64,000 bases of DNA, from assembly GCF_036408855.1 (NCBI RefSeq), contig NZ_JAZGJQ010000001.1, positions 404,221-468,220 on the forward strand, written 5' to 3'. Below, in pieces: positions 47,696 to 56,350 of the stretch. Position numbers and translations under genes: made by a program. The notes beneath the pieces were generated by a model. That model searched no databases. It saw only the letters and a list, made by a program, of their open reading frames with translations, and was not told where the DNA came from. Positions within the stretch are counted from its first letter, which is position 1. Each line of letters begins with the position of its first letter. This stretch comes from Olsenella_K absiana. Its GTDB lineage: Bacteria; Actinomycetota; Coriobacteriia; Coriobacteriales; Atopobiaceae.

Positions 47696-48700
47696 ATGGC
47701 AGAGAAGGACGCGCAGGCAGAGAAGGACGCGCAGGCAGGCGGCACACCGGCCGCCGCCACGCAGCATGCCGCCACAACGGCCGCCGGCGCCGCCGCGGTT
47801 CAGGCCCGCGCGCGCGGCTCGGTCCCCGGGCCCGAGCGAGCGCGGCTCAACCGCGAGCTCGCCCAGATGCTTAAGGGCGGCGTCATCATGGACGTCACCA
47901 CCCCCGAGCAGGCCAGGATCGCCGAGGACGCGGGCGCCTGCGCCGTGATGGCCCTCGAGCGCATCCCGGCCGACATCCGCGCGGCGGGCGGCGTTTCTCG
48001 CATGAGCGACCCCAAGATGATCCAGGGCATCCAGCAGGCGGTGAGCATCCCCGTGATGGTCAAGTGCCGGATCGGCCACATCGCGGAGGCGCGCATCCTC
48101 GAGGCGATCGACATCGACTACGTCGACGAGTCCGAGGTGCTCTCGCCGGCCGACGACGTCTACCACATCGACAAGACGCGCTTCTCGGTCCCGTTCGTCT
48201 GCGGCGCGCGCGACCTGGGCGAGGCCCTGCGGCGCATCGCCGAGGGCGCGTCGATGATTCGCACGAAGGGCGAGCCCGGTACGGGCGACGTGGTCCAGGC
48301 CGTGCACCACATGAGGAAGATGCAGCGCCAGATCAGGGAGGTGCAAGCCCTGCGCGAGGACGAGCTCTTCGAGGCAGCCAAGGAGCTGGGCGTGCCCTAC
48401 GGCCTCGTCCGCGAGGTCCACGACGCGGGCAGGCTCCCGGTGGTGAACTTCGCGGCCGGCGGCGTCGCGACCCCGGCCGACGCGGCCCTCATGATGGAGC
48501 TCGGCGCGGAGGGCGTCTTCGTGGGCTCGGGCATCTTCAAGAGCGGCGACCCCGCCAAGCGCGCGGCCGCGATCGTGGGCGCCGTGACCTCGTGGCGCGA
48601 CCCCGAGCGCCTCGCGTTCCTCTCGCGCGACCTCGGCGAGGCCATGGTCGGCATCAACAAGGACGAGATCGAGCTGCTGATGGCGGAGCGGGGGCAGTAG
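47696..48700 (+). CDS. pdxS: Pyridoxal 5'-phosphate synthase, PdxS subunit
   Basis: A 334-residue TIM-barrel synthase that makes PLP from ribose 5-phosphate, glyceraldehyde 3-phosphate and ammonia. The core starts at about residue 47 ([20 protein letters not shown]) and includes the lysine in [38 protein letters not shown] and [31 protein letters not shown]. The start is ATG 47696 with GAAGGGAGAAGG. Before the core is an unusual Ala-rich extension of about 45 residues beginning with a twofold repeat of EKDAQA; ordinary PdxS has only about 5-10 residues there. Confidence 0.96.
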   Translation: MAEKDAQAEKDAQAGGTPAAATQHAATTAAGAAAVQARARGSVPGPERARLNRELAQMLKGGVIMDVTTPEQARIAEDAGACAVMALERIPADIRAAGGVSRMSDPKMIQGIQQAVSIPVMVKCRIGHIAEARILEAIDIDYVDESEVLSPADDVYHIDKTRFSVPFVCGARDLGEALRRIAEGASMIRTKGEPGTGDVVQAVHHMRKMQRQIREVQALREDELFEAAKELGVPYGLVREVHDAGRLPVVNFAAGGVATPADAALMMELGAEGVFVGSGIFKSGDPAKRAAAIVGAVTSWRDPERLAFLSRDLGEAMVGINKDEIELLMAERGQ

Positions 48701-49294
48701 ATGGCGACGGCGGTGCTTGCGCTCCAGGGCGCCTTCGTCGAGCACGAGGGGCGGCTGGCGGAGCTAGGGGAGAAGAGCCTCGAGCTGAGAAGTGCGGAGG
48801 ACCTCGCGAGGCCCTTCGACAGGCTCGTGCTTCCTGGCGGCGAGTCCACGGTGCAGGGAAGGCTCCTTCGCAGGGAGGGGATGCTCGAGCCGCTGGCCCG
48901 GTTGGTCGCGGACGGCATGCCGGTGCTCGCGACCTGCGCGGGCCTGATCCTGCTCGCCGCCAGGATCGAGGACGGCGTCGAGGACGGGCGCGACCGCAGC
49001 GGCGTGCGTCCGGCCCGCCACCTCGGCACCCTCGACGTGACGGTCGTGCGCAACGCCTATGGCCGCCAGCTCGGGAGCTTCCATACGCGGGGTGCGGTCG
49101 CGGGCGTCGGCGACGACGTGCCGATGACCTTCATCCGAGCGCCCTACGTGGCGGAGGTCGGCCCGGGCGCCGAGGAGCTCGCGCGGGTGGACGGCCGCGT
49201 CGTGGCCGTGCGTCAGGGCGCCCAGCTCGCGGTGGCCTTCCATCCCGAGCTCGACCGGGACCTGCGCATCCACGAGGCCCTCCTGGCGTTGTGA
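48701..49294 (+). CDS. pdxT: Pyridoxal 5'-phosphate synthase, PdxT glutaminase subunit
   Basis: A 197-residue class I glutaminase that supplies ammonia to PdxS. It shows LALQGAFVEHEGRL, LVLPGGESTVQGRLLRR, the nucleophile Cys in VLATCAGLILLA and the His/Glu pair in AVAFHPELDRD. It begins right after the pdxS stop codon without a gap, so the two are translationally coupled. Confidence 0.95.
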   Translation: MATAVLALQGAFVEHEGRLAELGEKSLELRSAEDLARPFDRLVLPGGESTVQGRLLRREGMLEPLARLVADGMPVLATCAGLILLAARIEDGVEDGRDRSGVRPARHLGTLDVTVVRNAYGRQLGSFHTRGAVAGVGDDVPMTFIRAPYVAEVGPGAEELARVDGRVVAVRQGAQLAVAFHPELDRDLRIHEALLAL

Positions 49295-49327
49295 CCCCGC
49301 CCTGGCCAGCGGCCCGGACCGCGGCGT

Positions 49328-49418
49328 CCCGGCCCCGGGCCCCGGCCCCGGCCCCCGGTCGCCCCCGGTCGCCGGTCCCCGGCCCCGGCCCCCGGCCCCC
49401 CGGCCCCGGGCCCGACCG
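49328..49418. repeat. GC-only low-complexity tract
   Basis: About 90 bp composed almost entirely of GGCCCC/CCCGGG/CCCCGGTCGC units. It follows pdxT by 34 bp and is followed by inverted-repeat element copy 3. A second GC-biased tract (about 49720-49800, GGCCTCGGGCCGGG units) precedes the end of the L,D-transpeptidase gene. Confidence 0.75.
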
Positions 49419-49430
49419 CCGCTGGCCCGA

Positions 49431-49632
49431 AGCAGTTTCACGGAGCAGCCTTTGCAAATCTGGGAGTTATGGACGGGTCGGGGTGCGCTCGCCTGGCGTC
49501 CCCGCCCATCCTGACCAGCGTTCCGAGAGGCGACACGCCGCGTCAGGCCTCCGGCACCCGCTGCCGGGCCTGCTCCGGGCTGCGACCCGTCCCTAAGTCC
49601 CGAAAATGCACCAGCCGCTTCCTGGAGCTGCG
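49431..49632. repeat. Intergenic inverted-repeat element, copy 3
   Basis: The two 50-bp ends (49431-49480 and 49583-49632) are imperfect inverted repeats with matching outer blocks (AGCAGTTT opposite GAGCTGCG), TTGCAA opposite ATGCAC, and an exact inner GGACGGGTCG/CGACCCGTCC. This pair shows the clearest full-length arms of the three copies. It lies between pdxT and the convergent L,D-transpeptidase gene. Confidence 0.7.
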
Positions 49633-49804
49633 CTCATGCCGCGCGCCCGGTCCCCCTGGGGAGCCGGGCGCGCTTCTGACGTGCTGTTTTGTGCTGCGAA
49701 CCCGTCGTCCGCGTGGCCGGGCCGCCGCCAGCCTCGGGCCGGGCCGCCAGCCTCGGGCAGGGCCGCCGGCCGGGCCGTCGCCGGCCTCGGGCCGGGTCGC
49801 GCCG

Positions 49805-51847
49805 CTAGTAGTGCACGACGACCACGTCGCCGACCTTGCACAGGTCCCACAGCGAGCTTGCGGCGGAGTAGGGGAGGTTCACGCAGCCGTGGCTGCCGTT
49901 GCCCTGGTAGACGGTGCCACCGAAGGTCGACCTCCAGGTGGCGTCGTGGAAGGCGTAGAGGTTGGAGATGAACGGCATCCACAGCGAGACCTGGCTCACG
50001 TAGTCCGGCTCGCCGTCGCCGTTCTCGTCCGAGCCCTTGAGGGTCTGGTCGGTCCCGCGGTTGGAGTTCATGACCCAGACGCCCTCCAGCGTGCCGTGGT
50101 CCTTGGACGTGTCGCCAGAGACGAAGTCAGACTCCCACACGAGGTTGCCCGCCTCGTCGTACATGCGCGCGTGCTGCTCGGTGACGTCGACGTCTATGTA
50201 GCGCGGGCCCCAGTCCTGCCCGCCCGGGTTGAAGCTCGAGGCGCTCTGCGACATGGACACGTCTATCGCGGGCACGGCGCCGGTGGCGTCGTCGATCGCC
50301 TTCGCGATGCTGCTCGCCGTCGCATCCCGGTCGACCTTCCAGCCGTAGCAGTCCGAAAGGTACTCGCCGCCGTGCGTGTCGCAGGTCACGGTGACGCTCT
50401 TGCCGTCGGGCCGGGTGTAGGTCCGAGTGGCGCCCACCGAGTCGACGGCGGGGGCCAGCGTGCCGGAGACCCACGCGGATATCGCGGACTCGTCCGCGGA
50501 GAGCGCGCCCGTCTCGTCCACGCTGATCCACTGCGCGAGCTGCGCGGGCTCGAGGGTGAAGGCCGTCGTGCCGCCCACCTTCAGCGCCACGGAGGCGCTC
50601 ACGACCTGGTTCGCCTTGGCGAGCGAGGCCTTGAGCGCGTCGCTCTGCGCGGTGAGCGCGGGCTGCAGGAGCTGGTCCGGGCCGAGCGCGAGCTCGGTGG
50701 ACTGCTCGCTCACGGCCGTGGCGACCGCGTCCTGCACGGCCTTCTCGTCGAGGGCCGTCCCCACCGAGTCGGGCGTGATGGAGAAGGACCCGGCGCCCGC
50801 GTCGTATGCGAGGCCCGCGTTCGTCGGCTGCACGGCACCCTCGTTGAAGGCGGAGACGGCGGCGGAGACGGTCGCGGAGAGCGCGTCGGCGTCGTAGCTC
50901 GTGCCCTGCCCCAGGCTGAGCGAGGTCCCGGTCGCGAGCGCCACCGGCCAGGCCCACGGGTTGGTCTGCGCGAGCGCGCCCGCGGCGAGCGACTCGCCGT
51001 CGTTGGCGAGCGAGATGTCCGGGCCGCTCACGGTGAGGTCCAGCCCGTCGCCCGTTACGTGCAGCGAGTACGCGTCGTTGGCCTGCGCGACCGAGGCCGC
51101 GAGCTCGGCCTTCGACATCCCGGAGACGTCCCGGCCGTTCAGGGTCGTGTTGGGCGCGAAGTGGCTCGAGAACCAGATGGCGCCGCCGACGTAGACCACG
51201 CCGAGGCCGCAGACGACGGCCGCCACGGCGATGCGCCCGCGCCGTCCGTGCCTGCGTCCGCCCGCGTCCGCGCCCCCGCGCAGGTGGGCGCGGGGGCCCC
51301 TGCCGCCGTCGGGCGCGTGCAGCACTTCGATGCCCTCCTGGCTGGCGTGCGCGCCCTCGGAGGGGAGAAGGACGTCGGCCTGCTCGGCCGGACTGGCCGC
51401 GACGCTGGTTGCTGCCAGGGCGTCCGCCTCGGTCCCGGCGCCGTCGCCCCCGGCACCCGCGCCAGCGGCGGGGCTCGCGCCTGCTAGGTCGCCCGCCTCG
51501 GCACCCGCGCTAGCCCCGGCACCCGCGCCCGACGCGCCGCCGTCGGTGTCCTCGAGCGCGTTAGCGCCCATGACCAGCGTCGTGTCGGGGCCCTCGGGGT
51601 CGGGCAGGTCCCAGGCGCCGGGCTGACGCAGCTGGGTCGGGGCGTCATCAGGGGAGAAGGACGGCGCGCTTGCGGCTCCCTGCGTGGCGTCCGCCTGCGC
51701 CTCGGCGAGCCCCGCGGCGCCCTGCGTCCCTGCGGCATCCGTCCCCGCGGCGCCCTCCTCCCCGGCGATCCTTGCGGTCTCCTCGGCGAGTATCTGAGCG
51801 ACGATGTCCTGTGCAGACCTGTCGTCGCGCTCGGTTCCTTCTGACAT
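49805..51847 (-). CDS. Membrane-anchored L,D-transpeptidase (YkuD) with PG-binding domains
   Basis: A 680-residue cell-wall enzyme. Start is the ATG at 51847, 8 bp behind GGAAGGG; a GTG nine bases earlier overlaps that site. Residues 1-200 are a cytoplasmic Ala/Gly-rich disordered region; a membrane segment at about 203-222 (IAVAAVVCGLGVVYVGGAIWF) leaves the rest outside. Two peptidoglycan-binding-type (PG_binding_4) repeats cover about 225-510, and the YkuD domain ends the protein with His634 (FHDAT) and the catalytic SHGCVN motif, Cys about 655. Such enzymes form 3-3 cross-links or attach proteins to peptidoglycan. It is convergent with pdxST. Confidence 0.92.
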   Translation of the reverse strand: MSEGTERDDRSAQDIVAQILAEETARIAGEEGAAGTDAAGTQGAAGLAEAQADATQGAASAPSFSPDDAPTQLRQPGAWDLPDPEGPDTTLVMGANALEDTDGGASGAGAGASAGAEAGDLAGASPAAGAGAGGDGAGTEADALAATSVAASPAEQADVLLPSEGAHASQEGIEVLHAPDGGRGPRAHLRGGADAGGRRHGRRGRIAVAAVVCGLGVVYVGGAIWFSSHFAPNTTLNGRDVSGMSKAELAASVAQANDAYSLHVTGDGLDLTVSGPDISLANDGESLAAGALAQTNPWAWPVALATGTSLSLGQGTSYDADALSATVSAAVSAFNEGAVQPTNAGLAYDAGAGSFSITPDSVGTALDEKAVQDAVATAVSEQSTELALGPDQLLQPALTAQSDALKASLAKANQVVSASVALKVGGTTAFTLEPAQLAQWISVDETGALSADESAISAWVSGTLAPAVDSVGATRTYTRPDGKSVTVTCDTHGGEYLSDCYGWKVDRDATASSIAKAIDDATGAVPAIDVSMSQSASSFNPGGQDWGPRYIDVDVTEQHARMYDEAGNLVWESDFVSGDTSKDHGTLEGVWVMNSNRGTDQTLKGSDENGDGEPDYVSQVSLWMPFISNLYAFHDATWRSTFGGTVYQGNGSHGCVNLPYSAASSLWDLCKVGDVVVVHY

Positions 51848-51937
51848 CAAACTCACCCTTCCGTGTATCCATCGGGCCGCGCGCCTGCCGGGAGGCGGGC
51901 ACGCGGCGCCGTAGGGCAGCGATGTGCGGTCTCTGGC

Positions 51938-52021
51938 GGGCAGCCGGAGCCACCCGTCGGGCTACCGGAGCAACCCGGCGGGCTACCGGAGCAACCCGGC
52001 GGGCTGCCGACGCAGCCCGAA
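51938..52021. repeat. 21-bp tandem repeat, four copies
   Basis: Four adjacent 21-bp units (51938, 51959, 51980, 52001), the middle two identical, the outer two diverged; consensus GGGCTACCGGAGCAACCCGG plus C. They lie in the divergent intergenic space of the L,D-transpeptidase and the RNA methyltransferase, before a TTGAGT-N17-ATAAGA candidate promoter for the latter (about 52025-52053). Confidence 0.85.
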
Positions 52022-52078
52022 CTGGTTGAGTAATAATAGCCCGTACCGATAAGACGTGTCTGAGGCGGGTGACTTTCC

Positions 52079-52918
52079 ATGACAACCATACGAGTGGACG
52101 ACGAGGCCGACGAGCGCCTCGCGCCCTACGCGCGCCTGACCGAGCACCAGCTCAAAAACAGGCTCGACGAGAGTCGGGGCATGCTCGTCTGCGAGTCGAG
52201 GATCGCGATCGAGGTGGCGCTCGCGGAGGGCGTGGAGCCCCTGTCGCTGCTGACCGACGAGGGCCACATCGACGCCCAGCGCGACCTTATCGCCCGCCTC
52301 GCCCCGGACGTGCCCGTCTATGTGCTGCCGCGCGAGCGCCTGCAGCGCCTCATCGGCTTCCGCCTCGAGCGCGGCCCGCTCTGCGCCATGAGGCGCCCAC
52401 GGACGCCCCCGGTGGAGGAGGTCCTCGAGGGCGCGCGCAGCGTCGCCGTCCTCGAGGGGCTCGTGGACGTCTCCAACGTGGGCGCCGTCTTCCGCTCCGC
52501 CGCCGCGCTCGACGTGGACGCGGTCCTCGTGGCCCCGACCTGCGCGGACCCCTACGTGCGCCGCGCGGTGCGCGTCTCCATGGGGACCGTCTTCCAGGTG
52601 CCGTGGGCGCGGGTGGAGAAGGACGCGTGGCCGCGCGCGACCATGGCGCTGCTGCGCGAGAGGGGCTTCACCTGCTGCGCGATGGCCCTGGAGGAGGGGG
52701 CGCTCGCGCTCGACGACCCCTCGCTCGCCGCCCTCGACCGCGTGGCCCTGCTCTTCGGCTGCGAGGGGACGGGCCTCACCCGCCCCGTGATCGAGGCGTG
52801 CGACCGCACGGTCGTCATCCCGATGTCGCACGGCGTGGACTCGCTCAACGTGGCGGCCTCGAGCGCCGTCGCGTTCTGGGAGCTCTGCCACAAGCGCGCG
52901 CGACGCGCTGGTGCGTAG
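52079..52918 (+). CDS. SpoU/TrmH-family RNA 2'-O-methyltransferase
   Basis: A 279-residue SPOUT methyltransferase. The trefoil-knot motifs are visible: NVGAVFRSAAALDVDAVLV (motif 1), LLFGCEGTGLTRPVIEACD (motif 2) and VIPMSHGVDSLNVAASSAVAFWEL (motif 3). An N-terminal SpoU-substrate-binding-like domain (ESRGMLVCESRIAIEVALAEGVEPLSLLTD) precedes. The target RNA cannot be told; the organisation resembles the TrmH/RlmB/TsnR group. No strong ribosome site precedes the ATG. Single gene, divergent from the L,D-transpeptidase. Confidence 0.9.
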   Translation: MTTIRVDDEADERLAPYARLTEHQLKNRLDESRGMLVCESRIAIEVALAEGVEPLSLLTDEGHIDAQRDLIARLAPDVPVYVLPRERLQRLIGFRLERGPLCAMRRPRTPPVEEVLEGARSVAVLEGLVDVSNVGAVFRSAAALDVDAVLVAPTCADPYVRRAVRVSMGTVFQVPWARVEKDAWPRATMALLRERGFTCCAMALEEGALALDDPSLAALDRVALLFGCEGTGLTRPVIEACDRTVVIPMSHGVDSLNVAASSAVAFWELCHKRARRAGA

Positions 52919-53131
52919 TCCTCTCTCGCGCCCGGCTCCATCCGTTACGGATAGGCGACTTCCTCGTCACGACCTCGATGCCTGCCCTGTCGTTGGTATA
53001 CGGTTGCCTTGTGCCAGTCTGCTCGACGCCGTGCGTCGCGCCGTCGCCGTGCCGCCCTGGCACCGGCAGGCCGCATCCGCCGCGAATGGTGGCTCCTGCC
53101 GGAGGGAAGGCCCACGAGGTAAGGAGCTCTC

Positions 53132-54388
53132 ATGAACGGCGCGATCGGTACCGAGGTCCGTAGGGACGAGCTGGAGGGGTGGATCGAGGGCATCGCCGCC
53201 TTCAACGCCACGCCGGGGGAGGGCGTCACCCGTGAGGTGTACACGCCCGAGTTCCAGGAGGCCAGAAGCTACGTCATCGACCGGATGCGCGAGCTCGGGC
53301 TCGAGGTCCGCGAGGACTGCCTCGGCGACGTCTTCGGCACCTACGCCGGGACGGACCCCACGGCGGCGCCGGTCTGGACGGGCTCCCACATCGACACGGT
53401 GCCCAACGGCGGAAGGTACGACGGCCTGGCCGGCGTCTTCGCCGGGCTCGAGTCCGTCGCCGCCATGCGGCGCGCCGGCGTGCGCCCCAGGCGCCCGGTA
53501 TCGGTTAACGTCTACGCCGGCGAGGAGATGAGCCGCTTCGGCGTCTGCTGCATCGGCAGCCGCGCCATCTCGGGGCGCCTGACCGCCGCCGACCTCGTCT
53601 CCCACGCCGACCCCGAGGGCACGACCCTCGCGGAGGCGCTGCAGCGCCTCGGCTATGACACCGAGCGATTCGGGAGCAAGTTCCCGCGCAGGGAGCCCGT
53701 CCACGCGAGCCTCGAGCTGCACATCGAGCAGAGCGACCACCTCGAGCGCGCCGGCGTGCCGGTCGGCGTCGTGACCGGGATCTGCGCCCCCACCAACCTG
53801 GTCTGCGAGGTCCGTGGCGTCCAGTCGCACGCGGGCGGCACGAGCATGCGGGACCGCCGCGACGCCTACATGGCGGCGGCGGAGACGGGCCTGCTGCTGG
53901 AGCGCCTCGCGCGGGAGTCCACGAGCGCCTACATCACCGGTACGGTCGGCAGGCTCGCGCTCGTCCCCGGCGTGGCCAGCGTGATCCCCGGCAGGGCCAC
54001 CTTCACGGTGGACGTCCGCTCGGTGAGCGCGGCGGACAAGGACGCGCTGGTGCGGGACCTCGAGGCGGGCGCACGAGAGATCGCCCGGCGCCGCGGGGTC
54101 GAGGTCTCCTTCGAGCTTTTGAACGACGACGCCCCGCTCGCCTGCGACGAGCACCTCACCTCCGTGCTCAGGGGGCGTGCGGACGAGCTCGGCGTCGCGC
54201 ACATGGACGTGGTGAGCGGCCCCTACCACGACAGCCTGATGCTCGGCGACCTCATGCCGGTGGCGATGCTGTTCGTCCCCTGCAAGGGCGGGATCAGCCA
54301 CGACCGCGCGGAGAGCATCGACTACGACGACCTGGTCAAGGGGACGGCGGTCCTCGCCGAGGGCCTCGCGCGAATCGCCGACGAGTAG
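53132..54388 (+). CDS. M20 zinc amidohydrolase (N-carbamoyl-L-amino acid hydrolase/allantoate amidohydrolase type)
   Basis: A 418-residue dinuclear-zinc amidase of the hydantoinase/carbamoylase family. Visible metal motifs are GSHIDTVPNGGRYDG (His and Asp), YAGEEMSRFGVCCIGSRAI (Glu pair) and LELHIEQSDHLE (His), with the dimerisation domain between (RGVQSHAGGTSMRDRRDAY) and PYHDSLMLGDL near the end. GTAAGGAGCTCTC precedes the ATG. The substrate may be a carbamoyl-amino acid, an allantoate-like ureide or a peptide amide. A peptide-type binding lipoprotein gene lies 245 bp downstream, so salvage of imported compounds is plausible. Confidence 0.87.
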   Translation: MNGAIGTEVRRDELEGWIEGIAAFNATPGEGVTREVYTPEFQEARSYVIDRMRELGLEVREDCLGDVFGTYAGTDPTAAPVWTGSHIDTVPNGGRYDGLAGVFAGLESVAAMRRAGVRPRRPVSVNVYAGEEMSRFGVCCIGSRAISGRLTAADLVSHADPEGTTLAEALQRLGYDTERFGSKFPRREPVHASLELHIEQSDHLERAGVPVGVVTGICAPTNLVCEVRGVQSHAGGTSMRDRRDAYMAAAETGLLLERLARESTSAYITGTVGRLALVPGVASVIPGRATFTVDVRSVSAADKDALVRDLEAGAREIARRRGVEVSFELLNDDAPLACDEHLTSVLRGRADELGVAHMDVVSGPYHDSLMLGDLMPVAMLFVPCKGGISHDRAESIDYDDLVKGTAVLAEGLARIADE

Positions 54389-54633
54389 CCCTCGTCACGC
54401 CCCGCCGCGCCCGAGCCACACCGCCGCCCCTCGAGCCGCCTCGACCGCGCGCATATGTTCCGCAAACTGCCACAAATCTGAAACAGTCTTCGCTAAGACT
54501 CTTCTTACCTAAGTTAAGGCCCAGAGGCAGGGGCCGGACAAGGCCACGAGGCCGGGACCGCGGCCGGGGCCGCAGCAGTGGCCGCAGGCAGGCGACAAGG
54601 ACGCGCGCGTCCAGAGACGAAGGGGGAGCGACG

Positions 54634-56280
54634 ATGGGTGATTCGTGCATGACGAGGCGGGCCTTCGTGAGGGGGACGGCCTCGGCCGGCGCGGCGGCTG
54701 CGGGTGCGGCGGCGATCGGCGCCACCGGCGCGCTCGCCGGCTGCGGCCAGGGCGCGTCAGACACCAGCACGGAGAAGCGGAAGGTCCTGCGCTTCGGGCA
54801 GGCCAACTCCAAGCAGGGCCTCGACATGCAGAAGTCGACGAGCTCCCAGTCCTCCTCCATCTCCGACACCATCTTCGAGACCCCGCTGCTCTTCACGGAG
54901 GAGAACGAGCTGGTGCCGCTGCTCTTCACGGAGGTCCCGGCGCCGGAGGCCGACGGGGTGACCTACCACTGCACGCTCAAGGGCGGAGTGACCTTCCACG
55001 ACGGCTCCGCCCTCACGGCGGACGACGTCAAGTTCACGTTCGAGCGCATGTTCACGCCCGCCACCGGCGCCAAGTCCACGTACCTCTACGACATGATCGC
55101 AGGTGCCAAGGAGATGCTCGCGGGCACTGCGACCGAGCTTGCAGGCCTCACGGTCGAGGACGACACCCACCTGACCTTCGTCCTCACGGAGCCCTACGCC
55201 TGCTTCGCCAGGAACCTCGGCTCCTCCTACGCGCAGGTCTTCCCGCGCGACGCCTGCACCGCGGCGGGCAGCTCCTGGGGCACCGGCACCAGCTGCGTCG
55301 GCACCGGCCCCTACAAGATGGAGAGCAACGACGACACCACCGAGGTCGTGCTCGTGAGGAACGACTCCTACCACGGGGACAGGCCCCCGCTGGACGAGGT
55401 GCGCTACCGCTACTTCGACGACGTCAACACCAAGATGCTCTCCTTCAAGAACGGCGACATCGACTGGTGCGACCTAGACGGCTCCCTGCTCGCGACCTAC
55501 CAGCAGGACCCCGACGTCAAGGACCTGATCGTCTCCTACGACACGCTGGGAACCTACTTCGTGGCGCTCAACCTGAGCGAGGGGAAGGGCCTCGAGGACG
55601 CGGACGTCCGCCGCGCGCTCTCCCTGGCGATCGACCGCGACAAGCTCGTCGAGACCGTGCTCTCCGGCGCCGGCACGCCGGCGAGCGGCTTCCTGACGCC
55701 GCAAGAGCCTGGGTTCGACAAGGACGCGCCGGTCTTCGCGTACGACCCGGACGAGGCGGCCAGGATCCTGGGCGAGAAGGGCGCGCCGTCCCTCCTCATC
55801 CAGGTCAGGGCGCAGGACCAGAACGTCGCCGTCGCCATCCAGGACTTCTGGTCCAAGGCGGGCGTCAGCTGCGAGGTCAACACGGTCGACAACGGCGTGT
55901 GGGCGCAGGACCGCGCGGCGGGCAACCTCCAGGTGACGCTCCTGGGGTGGTTCCCCGCCTACGCCGACGGCGACAACAACATGTACACGTACTTCCTGAG
56001 CTCCACGGCGGAGAAGAACTCGTCCTTCTACAACAACCCCCACGTGGACGAGCTCCTCGTGGCGGCCCGGGCGTCGACGGACGAGGAGGCGCGCGCCGAC
56101 ATGTACAAGGAGGTCGACGACATCGTGACGCGCCAGGACTACGCGGTGCTTCCGCTCTTCTACCCCAAGCACCAGTTCGTCGCGAAGGACTACGTCGAGA
56201 ACGCGAAGGTCGGCAACCTCATCTACCACGTGCGCGGCGTGGACGTCGACACCACGAAGGAGGACTACCCGGCCGAGTGA
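54634..56280 (+). CDS. ABC transporter substrate-binding lipoprotein, family 5 (peptide/nickel type)
   Basis: A 548-residue exported solute-binding protein. The N-terminus has a twin-arginine-like TRRAFVRG followed by an Ala-rich hydrophobic stretch and lipobox LAGC with Cys37 as the lipid-modified residue. The mature part has SBP_bac_5 features: GVTFHDGSALTADDVKFTFERM, GTGPYKMESND, DVRRALSLAIDRDKLVE and DNNMYTYFLSS. GGGGGAG lies 5 bp upstream of the ATG. No permease or ATPase genes follow; the next genes are on the opposite strand, so it must share a transporter encoded elsewhere. The 245-bp leader contains an AT-rich patch (54450-54520) likely to hold the promoter. Confidence 0.92.
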   Translation: MGDSCMTRRAFVRGTASAGAAAAGAAAIGATGALAGCGQGASDTSTEKRKVLRFGQANSKQGLDMQKSTSSQSSSISDTIFETPLLFTEENELVPLLFTEVPAPEADGVTYHCTLKGGVTFHDGSALTADDVKFTFERMFTPATGAKSTYLYDMIAGAKEMLAGTATELAGLTVEDDTHLTFVLTEPYACFARNLGSSYAQVFPRDACTAAGSSWGTGTSCVGTGPYKMESNDDTTEVVLVRNDSYHGDRPPLDEVRYRYFDDVNTKMLSFKNGDIDWCDLDGSLLATYQQDPDVKDLIVSYDTLGTYFVALNLSEGKGLEDADVRRALSLAIDRDKLVETVLSGAGTPASGFLTPQEPGFDKDAPVFAYDPDEAARILGEKGAPSLLIQVRAQDQNVAVAIQDFWSKAGVSCEVNTVDNGVWAQDRAAGNLQVTLLGWFPAYADGDNNMYTYFLSSTAEKNSSFYNNPHVDELLVAARASTDEEARADMYKEVDDIVTRQDYAVLPLFYPKHQFVAKDYVENAKVGNLIYHVRGVDVDTTKEDYPAE

Positions 56281-56350
56281 CGCAGGGGGCGCCGTGCGTC
56301 GTTGGCGAAGCCCGGCGAGGGCACTCGCAGAGGGTCCGTTTTCCTGCCGT

